A stretch of 39,145 nucleotides of DNA from CAZEGC01 sp964511635 (GTDB taxonomy: Bacteria > Patescibacteriota > Saccharimonadia > Saccharimonadales > Saccharimonadaceae), in the NCBI GenBank assembly GCA_964511635.1, contig CAZEGC010000005.1, positions 1 to 39,145 on the forward strand, given 5' to 3'. The notes under the pieces were generated by a model, which was given only the letters and a program-made list of their open reading frames with translations, did not search any database and was not told the DNA's origin. The position numbers and the translations under genes were made by a program. Positions 32,895 to 39,145 of this stretch are shown here, in pieces. The stretch's first letter is position 1; each line of letters begins with the position of its first letter.

Positions 32895-34553
32895 TCAGTC
32901 GATCTTGGAAGCGAAGGCTACGCCATACCCAAGCTGCATCCCTGTTATGGTCGGGTGGAAGCTCTCAGGGCTAGGATCGAAGCCATCCAGCTCAACGCCC
33001 TTGATGAACGGTATGCCGCTATCGCAGTGTCCGTTTCCATAGAACCCGGATACAGGCACGTAGCTGACGGACGGTCCAACCTCAACGGATGCTGCTTGAA
33101 TCGCACCGTTGATGGCATTTACTCGACCGTTCATCCACATCGCATCATCGTAGCCGATACTGACTGTGGTTGGAAATCCAGAATGAACGATACACTTGTA
33201 GCCTCCTGGTGCGGACGTGTCCGCGGTCCAGTTCGCGGTGTCATCACCGAAGAGGCGAGGATAACCCGTGACATAGATAGAGGCGTTCGGTGCAGCATTC
33301 TGAATGGCCTCTAGAACTTCGACGTACGAGTGAATCAGCTTGCCACCTGAAGTGTAGACGGTTGGCTGGGATTGACCGGGGTGTTCAGACGGCCTCCAGG
33401 CGAGTGCGTGTACTCGCGCCGTTACAGTATTCACAAAACTGGAGTCGCTAGAACAGCCGTAGCCGGTTTGATGGGCGTGTTGTGCGCAGCGGCCAAGGAC
33501 TTCGGCAAATCCAGCGTCATTGCCACCGATTGTCAGTGTTACCACCTCGGTGTCATCGGTCAATTGGCTGAGCTGGCCACCAAAACTCATGTACGGTGCG
33601 TTGGGTAGGCTTACAAACCCTGAGAAGAGATTATCTGTCACCGCCCCTGCACACGCAACGTGATTAGGCGGATCGAGTGATTCAATCTCGTCCGACACGA
33701 AGAACGGATAACTATCAAACGAACGCGAGCATGACCCGCTACCGTAATAGCTGCCCGCCCCTAGTCCTGAGCTGTACGAATCCCCTAGTGCAACAAACTG
33801 ATCCTTCGTTACTATGAAGTAATACGAACCGTATTCGTAGTCTCCACTGTTGTTTTTGCAGACAGCACGGAACGAATGTGGCATTCCAGGCGTGAACCAC
33901 CCGTCGTTCGGATTCAGGTCCACCGAATAGCTCCACATACCCGATCTGTCAGATGCGATTGTGTCCGTGATTTCATGACCGTAGACGTAGTTAGTGACAT
34001 CACCATCTACCCATCCGTGATCCTGACTATGCACCTGAATATCAACAAGCGCATTAGGATCGCATGCGACGATCGAACTGAATTCTGCCTCGTGCCAAAC
34101 ATTTAACCTGTCTACAGTCACTCCAGTCGTCTGACCGACTACAGTTACGGAGACGGGATCGAATGTGAGGTTCGGGTAACCCGGCATGTAGATACTGTGA
34201 CTGCAATAGATAGTGAGCGATCCAACGCCGAAAGCCGCGTCAAAAGGAGCGCGGAATGCGCCCGACTCCCAATTGCCGTTGGCAGCCGCGTTTCCGATAT
34301 ACATCGAAAAAACTTGGCTGTCTGCATCAGTGAAAGTTCCCCAGACCCGGCTAAGGCTTTCCCCGGGTGCTGCATTCGGACAGTCTGTGTCCGGATAAAG
34401 CAGTGTCGACTCGTCTGGCTGGAGCCTGTTGTGCTGCAACTCGATAGTTGGGCCAGCTGCGTAAGTCGGCGACGGGTTAGTTGTCAGTGTTGCGAGTATC
34501 GCAACTGCTGCTAGCACCAGAGCGCCAAGAGCTTTTCGAGGTGTACGTGTCAC
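32895..34553 (-). CDS. secreted SGNH/GDSL-type lipase or esterase
   Basis: A 552-residue secreted hydrolase. Preferred start is GTG 34553 (VTRTPRKALGALVL) with AAGGTGG just upstream. A longer ATG frame begins at 34583. A signal peptide ends near SPTYAAG. The N-terminal 200 residues are beta-rich and unrecognised. The catalytic domain (about 250-552) has block I ALGDSYSSGLGAG with nucleophile Ser, block III TIGGNDAGF and the final catalytic His in ESFHPTITG, with Asp two residues before it in the usual layout less clear. Many Cys pairs suggest disulfides. GC-rich codon use and Streptomyces-like sequence style suggest transfer from an actinobacterium, possibly a host (inference). It would cleave an ester or acyl group outside the cell. 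Confidence 0.85.
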   Translation of the reverse strand: MTRTPRKALGALVLAAVAILATLTTNPSPTYAAGPTIELQHNRLQPDESTLLYPDTDCPNAAPGESLSRVWGTFTDADSQVFSMYIGNAAANGNWESGAFRAPFDAAFGVGSLTIYCSHSIYMPGYPNLTFDPVSVTVVGQTTGVTVDRLNVWHEAEFSSIVACDPNALVDIQVHSQDHGWVDGDVTNYVYGHEITDTIASDRSGMWSYSVDLNPNDGWFTPGMPHSFRAVCKNNSGDYEYGSYYFIVTKDQFVALGDSYSSGLGAGSYYGSGSCSRSFDSYPFFVSDEIESLDPPNHVACAGAVTDNLFSGFVSLPNAPYMSFGGQLSQLTDDTEVVTLTIGGNDAGFAEVLGRCAQHAHQTGYGCSSDSSFVNTVTARVHALAWRPSEHPGQSQPTVYTSGGKLIHSYVEVLEAIQNAAPNASIYVTGYPRLFGDDTANWTADTSAPGGYKCIVHSGFPTTVSIGYDDAMWMNGRVNAINGAIQAASVEVGPSVSYVPVSGFYGNGHCDSGIPFIKGVELDGFDPSPESFHPTITGMQLGYGVAFASKID

Positions 34554-34603
34554 GATACCACCTTCTCGCGTAGGGTTGACCAACGCTGTAGATTTGAAGG
34601 AGC

Positions 34604-34672
34604 GTTAAGCGGACGCTTAACTGCGTTAATCGTATTGAAAGCTAATTGTTTCGTCAATGGTTTATTAACCAT
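34604..34672. promoter_or_regulatory. inverted repeats upstream of the SGNH hydrolase
   Basis: GTTAAGCG (34604-34611) and CGCTTAAC (34614-34621) form a perfect 8+8 inverted repeat 50 nt before the GTG. ATGGTT (34657-34662) and AACCAT (34667-34672) form a second. These could be operators. The 34673-34840 stretch shows nothing more. Confidence 0.45.
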
Positions 34673-34840
34673 GTCTAGTTAGCGTAGTCTGATTGGCATC
34701 TGAGATATAACTCTCAGACCTACTACTCTCTTGGTGTAATTGAAGAGAAGTTCGCAGTTTTCAGTAGCGCTACAAGCGTTTATAAATTCTCACAGTGTCG
34801 GTATGTGAGGCGTGGTTATTAAATGATAGCACAGAGTCTG

Positions 34841-34918
34841 GTTCTAACTTCATACATTATGCCGTACCAATTTAAGTTATACATAGAAATTAAGACCCTC
34901 TTCACGGGTCTTAATTTA
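34841..34918. repeat. intergenic repeat, copy 2 (with hairpin)
   Basis: Starts GTTCTAACTTC and matches copy 1. Its hairpin (AAATTAAGACCC/GGGTCTTAATTT) overlaps the stop codon of the methyltransferase gene and should serve as its terminator. Confidence 0.88.
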
Positions 34919-35476
34919 TTTTCTACATATGTAGTAGTAATCTTTATTACGCTCAAAAGACTCCACGCGAAAATAACCTTCTAATATATTTAGCATGTCT
35001 TTATGAGGGGTGGTAATTCCCTGCTTCTCTTTAGGTAAATAGTCTGGATGTGGATTTATTACTATAAATACTCCTTTACCATCTAGTAAAGAGTGCACTT
35101 TTTGCAACAATGCATCTTTATCTTGAATAAAAGTAATCACAAGACGGCATGTGATTAACCCGTACGGAGCTAATGTGTATGTTATTGAATCATCCCCCTC
35201 AATGTTACCAAGAATAAATTCTAAATCGGTGGTGGGCGTAAGGGTAGATTGTTTCGCTATCCCTATTGCACTACTAGATACATCCACGCCAGCAACTTTG
35301 TAACCCCGATGAAACAGCTCACGACACAACTGACCTGTACCGCAGCCGATATCGAGTGCAGTTTTTGGCGCATCGAGGTTTGCGTGACTTATTAAATAAT
35401 TGATATCTTGCGTAGTTGCAGCGATATAATCGTTGCCATTGTCGTAGCGGGTATTCCAATTAATATTTTTACTCAT
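34916..35476 (-). CDS. class I SAM-dependent methyltransferase
   Basis: A 186-residue Rossmann-fold methyltransferase. Motif I ALDIGCGTGQLCREL lies at about residues 40-54, the acidic end of strand 2 at VAGVDVSSSAIG (about 61-72), and a third conserved patch at ITCRLVITFIQDKDALL. The substrate is not clear. Closest in style to the ubiE/tehB-like small-molecule group. TATACT ends 7 nt before the ATG with no Shine-Dalgarno. The stop codon lies within the hairpin of repeat copy 2. Confidence 0.9.
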   Translation of the reverse strand: MSKNINWNTRYDNGNDYIAATTQDINYLISHANLDAPKTALDIGCGTGQLCRELFHRGYKVAGVDVSSSAIGIAKQSTLTPTTDLEFILGNIEGDDSITYTLAPYGLITCRLVITFIQDKDALLQKVHSLLDGKGVFIVINPHPDYLPKEKQGITTPHKDMLNILEGYFRVESFERNKDYYYICRK

Positions 35477-35483
35477 AGCCTAT

Positions 35484-35489
35484 AGTATA
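35484..35489 (-). promoter_or_regulatory. -10 box giving a leaderless transcript
   Basis: TATACT on the minus strand ends exactly 7 nt before the ATG at 35476. A TTGAGA-like sequence is too close to be a good -35. Confidence 0.55.
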
Positions 35490-35520
35490 CCCAATCGGAA
35501 AATCTCAACACCATGACAAC

Positions 35521-35645
35521 TTGACATATGTACACTAATAGTGCCATTATACTTACAAGTGAAGTAGTTGCTTCGCTAGGAACGAGGGGTGACCCTCGTT
35601 TTTCACATAGCAGGGTATTAACCCTGCACAGCCTCGGAGGAGAAG
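35521..35645 (+). promoter_or_regulatory. promoter and double-hairpin leader of the 35646 gene
   Basis: TTGACA (35521-35526) and a TATACT (35548-35553) or CATTAT (35545-35550) box precede a leader. Its first hairpin AACGAGGG/CCCTCGTT (35581-35600) is followed by T residues and looks like a terminator or attenuator. The second, GCAGGGT/ACCCTGC, comes before a GGAGGAG ribosome-binding site. Confidence 0.5.
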
Positions 35646-36005
35646 ATGGGTCGTTACTACGATCGTGTCCCCTGCCCTTACGACTACCCCAACGACTGCA
35701 ACTGTCGCACTTGTGTCAGTGACCGTGGCGGACACCTGGCTAAGCAAGAGCGGAGTGAGTCTCGTGGAAGCTTCGATGGCAAGGAGGCTCGGATAATTCG
35801 TGAGTCTGGCACAATCACCGTCTACTACGGTGGCCGATCGGGCAACACGAGAGGAGATGGGCACGGGCACGTGAAGGCTCAGGGTGGGCTATCGGGCGAG
35901 ACAATCGTCTTCTGGAGGCTTCCAGAGAGCGAAGGCGGTGCAGTTGTCATCGATAACTTCGCGAGCACGGAGCGTCTCGCCGATCACCTCTCTGGCCTCT
36001 GGTGA
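35646..36005 (+). CDS. GC-rich orphan with N-terminal Cys cluster
   Basis: A 119-residue protein with no family that I recognise. The first 25 residues hold four Cys (CPYDYPNDCNCRTC), a possible metal site. A Gly/His-rich stretch (RGDGHGHVKAQGG) is in the middle, and the end is a predicted strand-helix. A strong GGAGGAG ribosome-binding site lies 5 nt upstream. Codon use is GC-rich and unlike the flanking AT-rich genes, like that of the 31647 gene and the SGNH hydrolase. The leader with a terminator-like hairpin suggests conditional expression. Confidence 0.6.
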   Translation: MGRYYDRVPCPYDYPNDCNCRTCVSDRGGHLAKQERSESRGSFDGKEARIIRESGTITVYYGGRSGNTRGDGHGHVKAQGGLSGETIVFWRLPESEGGAVVIDNFASTERLADHLSGLW

Positions 36006-36065
36006 GGTACTGACCTGGACAAGTCTCTAAACTGTCCATCTTTTTTTGGTGTTAATATAGTACAT

Positions 36066-36446
36066 ATGGAAAGTAATAGTTCAGTAAATAGCGAGGAGTC
36101 ATTACCCAAGGTTGTTACGGATGCATACCCTCTTTTTTCACGCACCTCTGTTCGCTATGTCGAACGCGTCGTAGTGTCTATGCACCCTGACATCACCTTT
36201 GATATTTATATAGACGATGCTACTGAGCATATATACACACACGTTATAACAGACCATCCAGATCCAGTTCGTGATGGGGGCCTATTGAAGAGAGAAACGA
36301 GTCAATACGATTTTACTGCCATCGTGTCTCCAGCGTCGCAAGATGCGTTCATACCCCTTTTAGATGCTAATGAAACAAGCGATAGTTTTTTTGTAAAAAA
36401 TAATGACACATACCACTATGTCGCACAGACAAAGTTAGAAGCCTAG
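36066..36446 (+). CDS. unknown small soluble protein
   Basis: A 126-residue acidic protein with no recognised family. It contains repeated strand patterns (VERVVVSMHPDITFDIYIDDATEHIYTHVITDHP), no signal and no membrane segment. TAATAT ends 7 nt before the ATG. The composition is AT-rich, like the core genes, and unlike the 35646 gene just upstream. Confidence 0.55.
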   Translation: MESNSSVNSEESLPKVVTDAYPLFSRTSVRYVERVVVSMHPDITFDIYIDDATEHIYTHVITDHPDPVRDGGLLKRETSQYDFTAIVSPASQDAFIPLLDANETSDSFFVKNNDTYHYVAQTKLEA

Positions 36447-36502
36447 TTTTGTTTTTATAAAATCCTAATAAAACATAAGTAAAGCAACCTTTTGCTTGGT
36501 GA

Positions 36503-36508
36503 TATAAT
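36503..36508 (+). promoter_or_regulatory. -10 box, leaderless start
   Basis: TATAAT ends 6 nt before the ATG at 36515. Confidence 0.55.
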
Positions 36509-36514
36509 TTGACT

Positions 36515-36835
36515 ATGCAAGAAGGTTACAGAAGCGATACACATAAACTGGTTGCGATACACGGCATGATTGATTTCGCCGAACATCTTCCAGCTGAGAC
36601 TCTTACCTTACGTAACACAGAGCCTGTTTATCCATTTACACCAGCTGAAAGATTAGTTAACTATGTCTTGCATCTTGCTATTGCGAACGAGTGGCAAAAT
36701 GAAGAAGATGAACAAGCAATAGACGAGATAACAAGTATTTTAAGCCAGCTTGACACGGGAGTTGATAAACCGCAAGAGTGGCAGGAGTTATTCAGAGCAA
36801 ATAAGGCCTTGGGAGAGTATTTAAACCGACAGTGA
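36515..36835 (+). CDS. unknown small helical protein
   Basis: A 106-residue protein starting MQEGYRSDTHKL. A TTG two codons upstream is less likely because of the TATAAT 6 nt before 36515. It is predicted mostly alpha-helical and acidic (NEWQNEEDEQAIDEITSILSQL). No signal, membrane segment or recognised family. Confidence 0.55.
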   Translation: MQEGYRSDTHKLVAIHGMIDFAEHLPAETLTLRNTEPVYPFTPAERLVNYVLHLAIANEWQNEEDEQAIDEITSILSQLDTGVDKPQEWQELFRANKALGEYLNRQ

Positions 36836-36866
36836 TAGGTATATGATATTACTGTTAGTGAAATAA

Positions 36867-36901
36867 AGTTCTAACTTCATACATTATGCTGTATCAATTT
36901 T
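36867..36901. repeat. intergenic repeat, partial copy 3
   Basis: AGTTCTAACTTCATACATTATGC and the next bases match the left part of copy 2. The hairpin half is missing. Confidence 0.75.
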
Positions 36902-36941
36902 TATGCAACAACAGAGGTATTTTTTAATACAATTCACACCG

Positions 36942-38088
36942 TTAGCCGTATAAGTCAACCAGTCTCGCAACACGTGAAATAAAGGCAGCCTTTGCCTGTT
37001 GCTGTTTTATGTATTCTGGCGAAGTCCTCTGCCGGGCTGCGCGTTCACGGGCCTGTATTTTTGACTCTTGTTGAGTCCGCTCCTTGTACTCGGCAGCACG
37101 TTTTAGTTCTTGTGCAAATAATTCTTTAAGTTCTGCATCGCTGGTCGCTTGAATGACTTCTTGCATGATGTCGATTGATTTTATAGCCTCACCTTTTAGG
37201 GTGCGTGAATGGACGGTGCTGGTGAATGGGTAGTATCCATCTCCGGACTTTGCTTTTTCCTCTTGGGCTTGAAGTATACTACGCAGAAGGCTCTCTTTAA
37301 GGTATAAATCTTCAACAGTATGTACCGTTGCAAGGTTAAAGTCTGACGATCCTCGGTTGAATAGTTCCAAGCCAAAGTAATCTACTGCTTTTCGTATTAA
37401 TTTCCACTCTAGCCAGTCAGGCTTATCGCCGCCCTTTATTAGCTCCTGAAATAAGCTTTTTCCGGCCTCTGGAGGTATGTCTTTTAGCCATTCGGGTAAT
37501 TCTATATCTTCATCTTTTTGATAGTCTAGCCAATTTTCTAGGTGCCTTAACGCCCAGTCGATCACTCTCGGTGAGTCGCTTGCGACAGTTCGTTGATGTA
37601 AGACATCGCTCAGCAATGGGAACCGTTCATTGTCTAAAGGCCATGAATCACCATCCCAGCCAGTCCCCTCTTTTTCAGGAGAGGATGTCATAATATCTAT
37701 GTTAGCGATGAATGTATTGAGTTCATTTTCGTCGATTAGGCCTCTTTCTAAAAATTCGTAATGGAATCGCAAGTACCTCTCGTCAGCAATAAGTGGACGC
37801 CCAGTTTCTTGCTGGTATTGCCAAGCTTCGCGAGTCCATTCACAAAACAGCATGGGGTCAAAATCATCNNNNNNNNNNNNNNNNNNNNNNNNNNNNNNNN
37901 NNNNNNNNNNNNNNNNNNNNNNNNNNNNNNNNNNNNNNNNNNNNNNNNNNNNNNNNNNNNNNNNNNNNCCACGCGTCTTCGTGCTCGGTCGCAAGACGAT
38001 CATCGAATCGAGCACTCTCTAAATTAATGAGTTGCTCGGACAGAGTTCCGGATTTTATTTCTGGTGATGATTCGGGTGATGGTGGCAT
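36942..38088 (-). CDS. unknown protein interrupted by an assembly gap
   Basis: The start is ATG 38088, preceded by AGGAG at about 6 nt. The first 40 residues (MPPSPESSPEIKSG...) and the last 308 lie in different frames only because the 100-N gap has an arbitrary length, so both ends are taken as one gene. The visible part is acidic and helical, with DNERFPLLSDVLHQ and a charged coiled-coil end (LKRAAEYKERTQQESKIQARERAARQR). No recognised family. It is divergent from the TrmB-like regulator, so it is a candidate target. Confidence 0.6.
37869..37968. other. assembly gap of unknown true size
   Basis: One hundred N. Unlike the gap in dnaN, the two flanks share no duplicated sequence, so bases are truly missing. 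Confidence 0.9.
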
Positions 38089-38142
38089 GACAGCTCCTGA
38101 TTTTATTGTGGTGATTATTGTAAGCCTATGGCTATGATTTAC

Positions 38143-38174
38143 AATCTGTGTTTACAATGTTTTATAAACAGATT
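38143..38174. promoter_or_regulatory. candidate operator in the divergent intergenic region
   Basis: AATCTG..TTTA (38143-38154) and TAAACAGATT (38165-38174) form an interrupted inverted repeat between the two divergent genes, the expected place for a binding site of the adjacent regulator. Confidence 0.5.
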
Positions 38175-38212
38175 AAGATTTAATCAATGATTAGTTAATA
38201 TAGATTTACAAA

Positions 38213-38998
38213 ATGATGTTAGAAGTTGATGAACGAGTAAATAATTTATTAAGCACTTTTGGGCTTACTGATACGGAGCGCAACCTTTATCTTGCTGGTC
38301 TAACCAAATCCAGCACAACAGTAAGTGAGCTGATTGGTTCTACGGGCGTTAATCGTACAACTGCCTATCACGCCCTCAGTACGTTAAAGCAAAAAGGATT
38401 TGCGACAGAGGCAAAGGCCAATGGCAAGTTGATATATGAGATGACGCAGCCAGATGATTTAGTAGCTTACCTAGATCGACGTTCGGCGGCAATAGATATT
38501 CAGCGTCAACAGCTAAAAGAAATAACTTCATTATTTCCCATGGCACCAGAGGAGGTTAAATATACCAGCGTTGAAAAGTTCGAAGGTTTTGAGGGCGTGA
38601 AGGAGGCAGTAGATCGCGCGCTTTATTGTAAAAGTCGTAAGTGGCGTATAGTTGCCCCAAAAGAAAATATTTTCTCTCAGGTGAATAAAGATTATGCAAA
38701 TTATTTCATGGATACGCGACGTCAGCACAAAATCAAGGCGCGATCTCTCTGGGAACCGAGCGATAAAGGCGTCAGTTTGTCGCTGCAGACGATATTCGAG
38801 CGTAACCCCCGCTACTTGCCGCGTGAACTAGCAGGTCAATTTAAATCAGTCATTATTGTATATGATAATAAGGCACTATTTATATCCTCAGCCAAAAGCC
38901 CAGGCGCGGTTATTGTAGAATCAAACGAACTTATCAGTACGTTGAAGGTCATGTTTGATGGTCTATGGTTATTATCGCAGAAACCAACATCAAAATGA
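38213..38998 (+). CDS. TrmB-like transcriptional regulator
   Basis: A 261-residue protein. The first 70 residues are a winged helix-turn-helix of the TrmB type (LLSTFGLTDTERNLYLAGL..STTVSELIGSTGVNRTTAYHALSTLKQKGF). A short coiled segment at about 85-100 leads to a C-terminal effector domain (about 105-261) that resembles the PLD-like sensor part of TrmB proteins (FEGFEGVKEAVDRALYCKSRKWRIVAPKENIF). TrmB regulators often sense sugars, but the ligand here is unknown. Two adjacent ATG codons (38213, 38216) are possible starts. It probably controls itself and the divergent 36942-38088 gene. Confidence 0.85.
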   Translation: MMLEVDERVNNLLSTFGLTDTERNLYLAGLTKSSTTVSELIGSTGVNRTTAYHALSTLKQKGFATEAKANGKLIYEMTQPDDLVAYLDRRSAAIDIQRQQLKEITSLFPMAPEEVKYTSVEKFEGFEGVKEAVDRALYCKSRKWRIVAPKENIFSQVNKDYANYFMDTRRQHKIKARSLWEPSDKGVSLSLQTIFERNPRYLPRELAGQFKSVIIVYDNKALFISSAKSPGAVIVESNELISTLKVMFDGLWLLSQKPTSK

Positions 38999-39078
38999 TA
39001 GCGTTTTTTGCTACTCTCCTCCTATTTTTATTGCCCCCTATTAATATAAGAGCACATACCGTACTTTAGGTCGAATGT

Positions 39079-39084
39079 TATAAT
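39079..39084 (+). promoter_or_regulatory. -10 box giving a leaderless transcript (paralog copy)
   Basis: TATAAT ends 7 nt before the ATG at 39092. About 26 nt upstream of the ATG are identical to those before the gene at 32492. Confidence 0.6.
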
Positions 39085-39091
39085 AATTTTA

Positions 39092-39145
39092 ATGAGCAAA
39101 CAAAATAAACATGTATCAAAGAAGCGAGTAAATAGTGTGCCTATA
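39092..39145 (+). CDS. small membrane protein family copy 2, partial (cut by window end)
   Basis: Eighteen codons, MSKQNKHVSKKRVNSVPI, closely match the start of the gene at 32492 (MSKQNKRISKKQVNSFPI). The upstream sequence is also copied. The rest lies outside the window. Confidence 0.7.
   Translation, partial: MSKQNKHVSKKRVNSVPI

Noticed and set aside
1..39145. CRISPR array or transposase-bearing insertion sequence
   Set aside because: No regularly spaced repeats with unique spacers and no transposase-like frame were seen.

Overview
This window reads as the replication-origin region of a Candidatus Saccharibacteria (TM7, Patescibacteria/CPR) genome. The evidence is the order jag/khpB-yidC-rnpA-rpmH (leftward), a DnaA-box cluster, then dnaA-dnaN-recF (rightward), followed by a long Saccharibacteria-type type IV secretion (T4SS) locus with PrgI, VirB4/TraC, VirB6-like and many small pilin-like proteins. 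TGA behaves as stop throughout and Trp is TGG, so this is not a code-25 lineage. Two runs of exactly 100 N show a scaffolded draft assembly.

Layout. 1-2.65 kb: a GT4 glycosyltransferase and a polytopic GT-C-like membrane protein. 2.66-4.73 kb: khpB, yidC, rnpA, rpmH. 4.73-5.02 kb: origin. 5.02-8.99 kb: dnaA, dnaN (interrupted by an artefactual gap) and recF. 8.97-23.84 kb: a nine-gene leftward operon encoding two VirB6-like proteins, PrgI, a VirB4 N-domain-like protein, the VirB4 ATPase, a giant VanY-type peptidase, a lysozyme/CHAP hydrolase and two membrane-anchored PEGA-like proteins. A lipoprotein follows, then a divergent rightward array of six small pilin-like proteins (24.9-27.5 kb). 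I infer an envelope-spanning export or DNA-transfer machine that carries its own wall-cutting enzymes. No relaxase or VirD4 lies in the window.

27.7-31.5 kb: hsp20, comF, two tRNA-Ser genes, a seventh pilin-like gene, two small membrane proteins and tRNA-Arg. Downstream of tRNA-Ser(GCT) and tRNA-Arg(GCG) lie short non-coding units. Each starts at the CCA with a hairpin and ends in GATATC plus an exact 18-nt copy of that tRNA's 3' end. They look like tRNA-targeting mini-elements and are the most unusual thing here.

31.5-39.1 kb: an accessory region. Visibly GC-rich genes (a small orphan, an SGNH hydrolase, a second orphan with a structured leader) alternate with AT-rich orphans, a methyltransferase and a TrmB-like regulator. 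An intergenic repeat occurs three times and a small membrane-protein family twice (the second copy is cut by the window end). Several genes have a -10-like box 6-10 nt before the start codon and no Shine-Dalgarno, suggesting leaderless transcripts.
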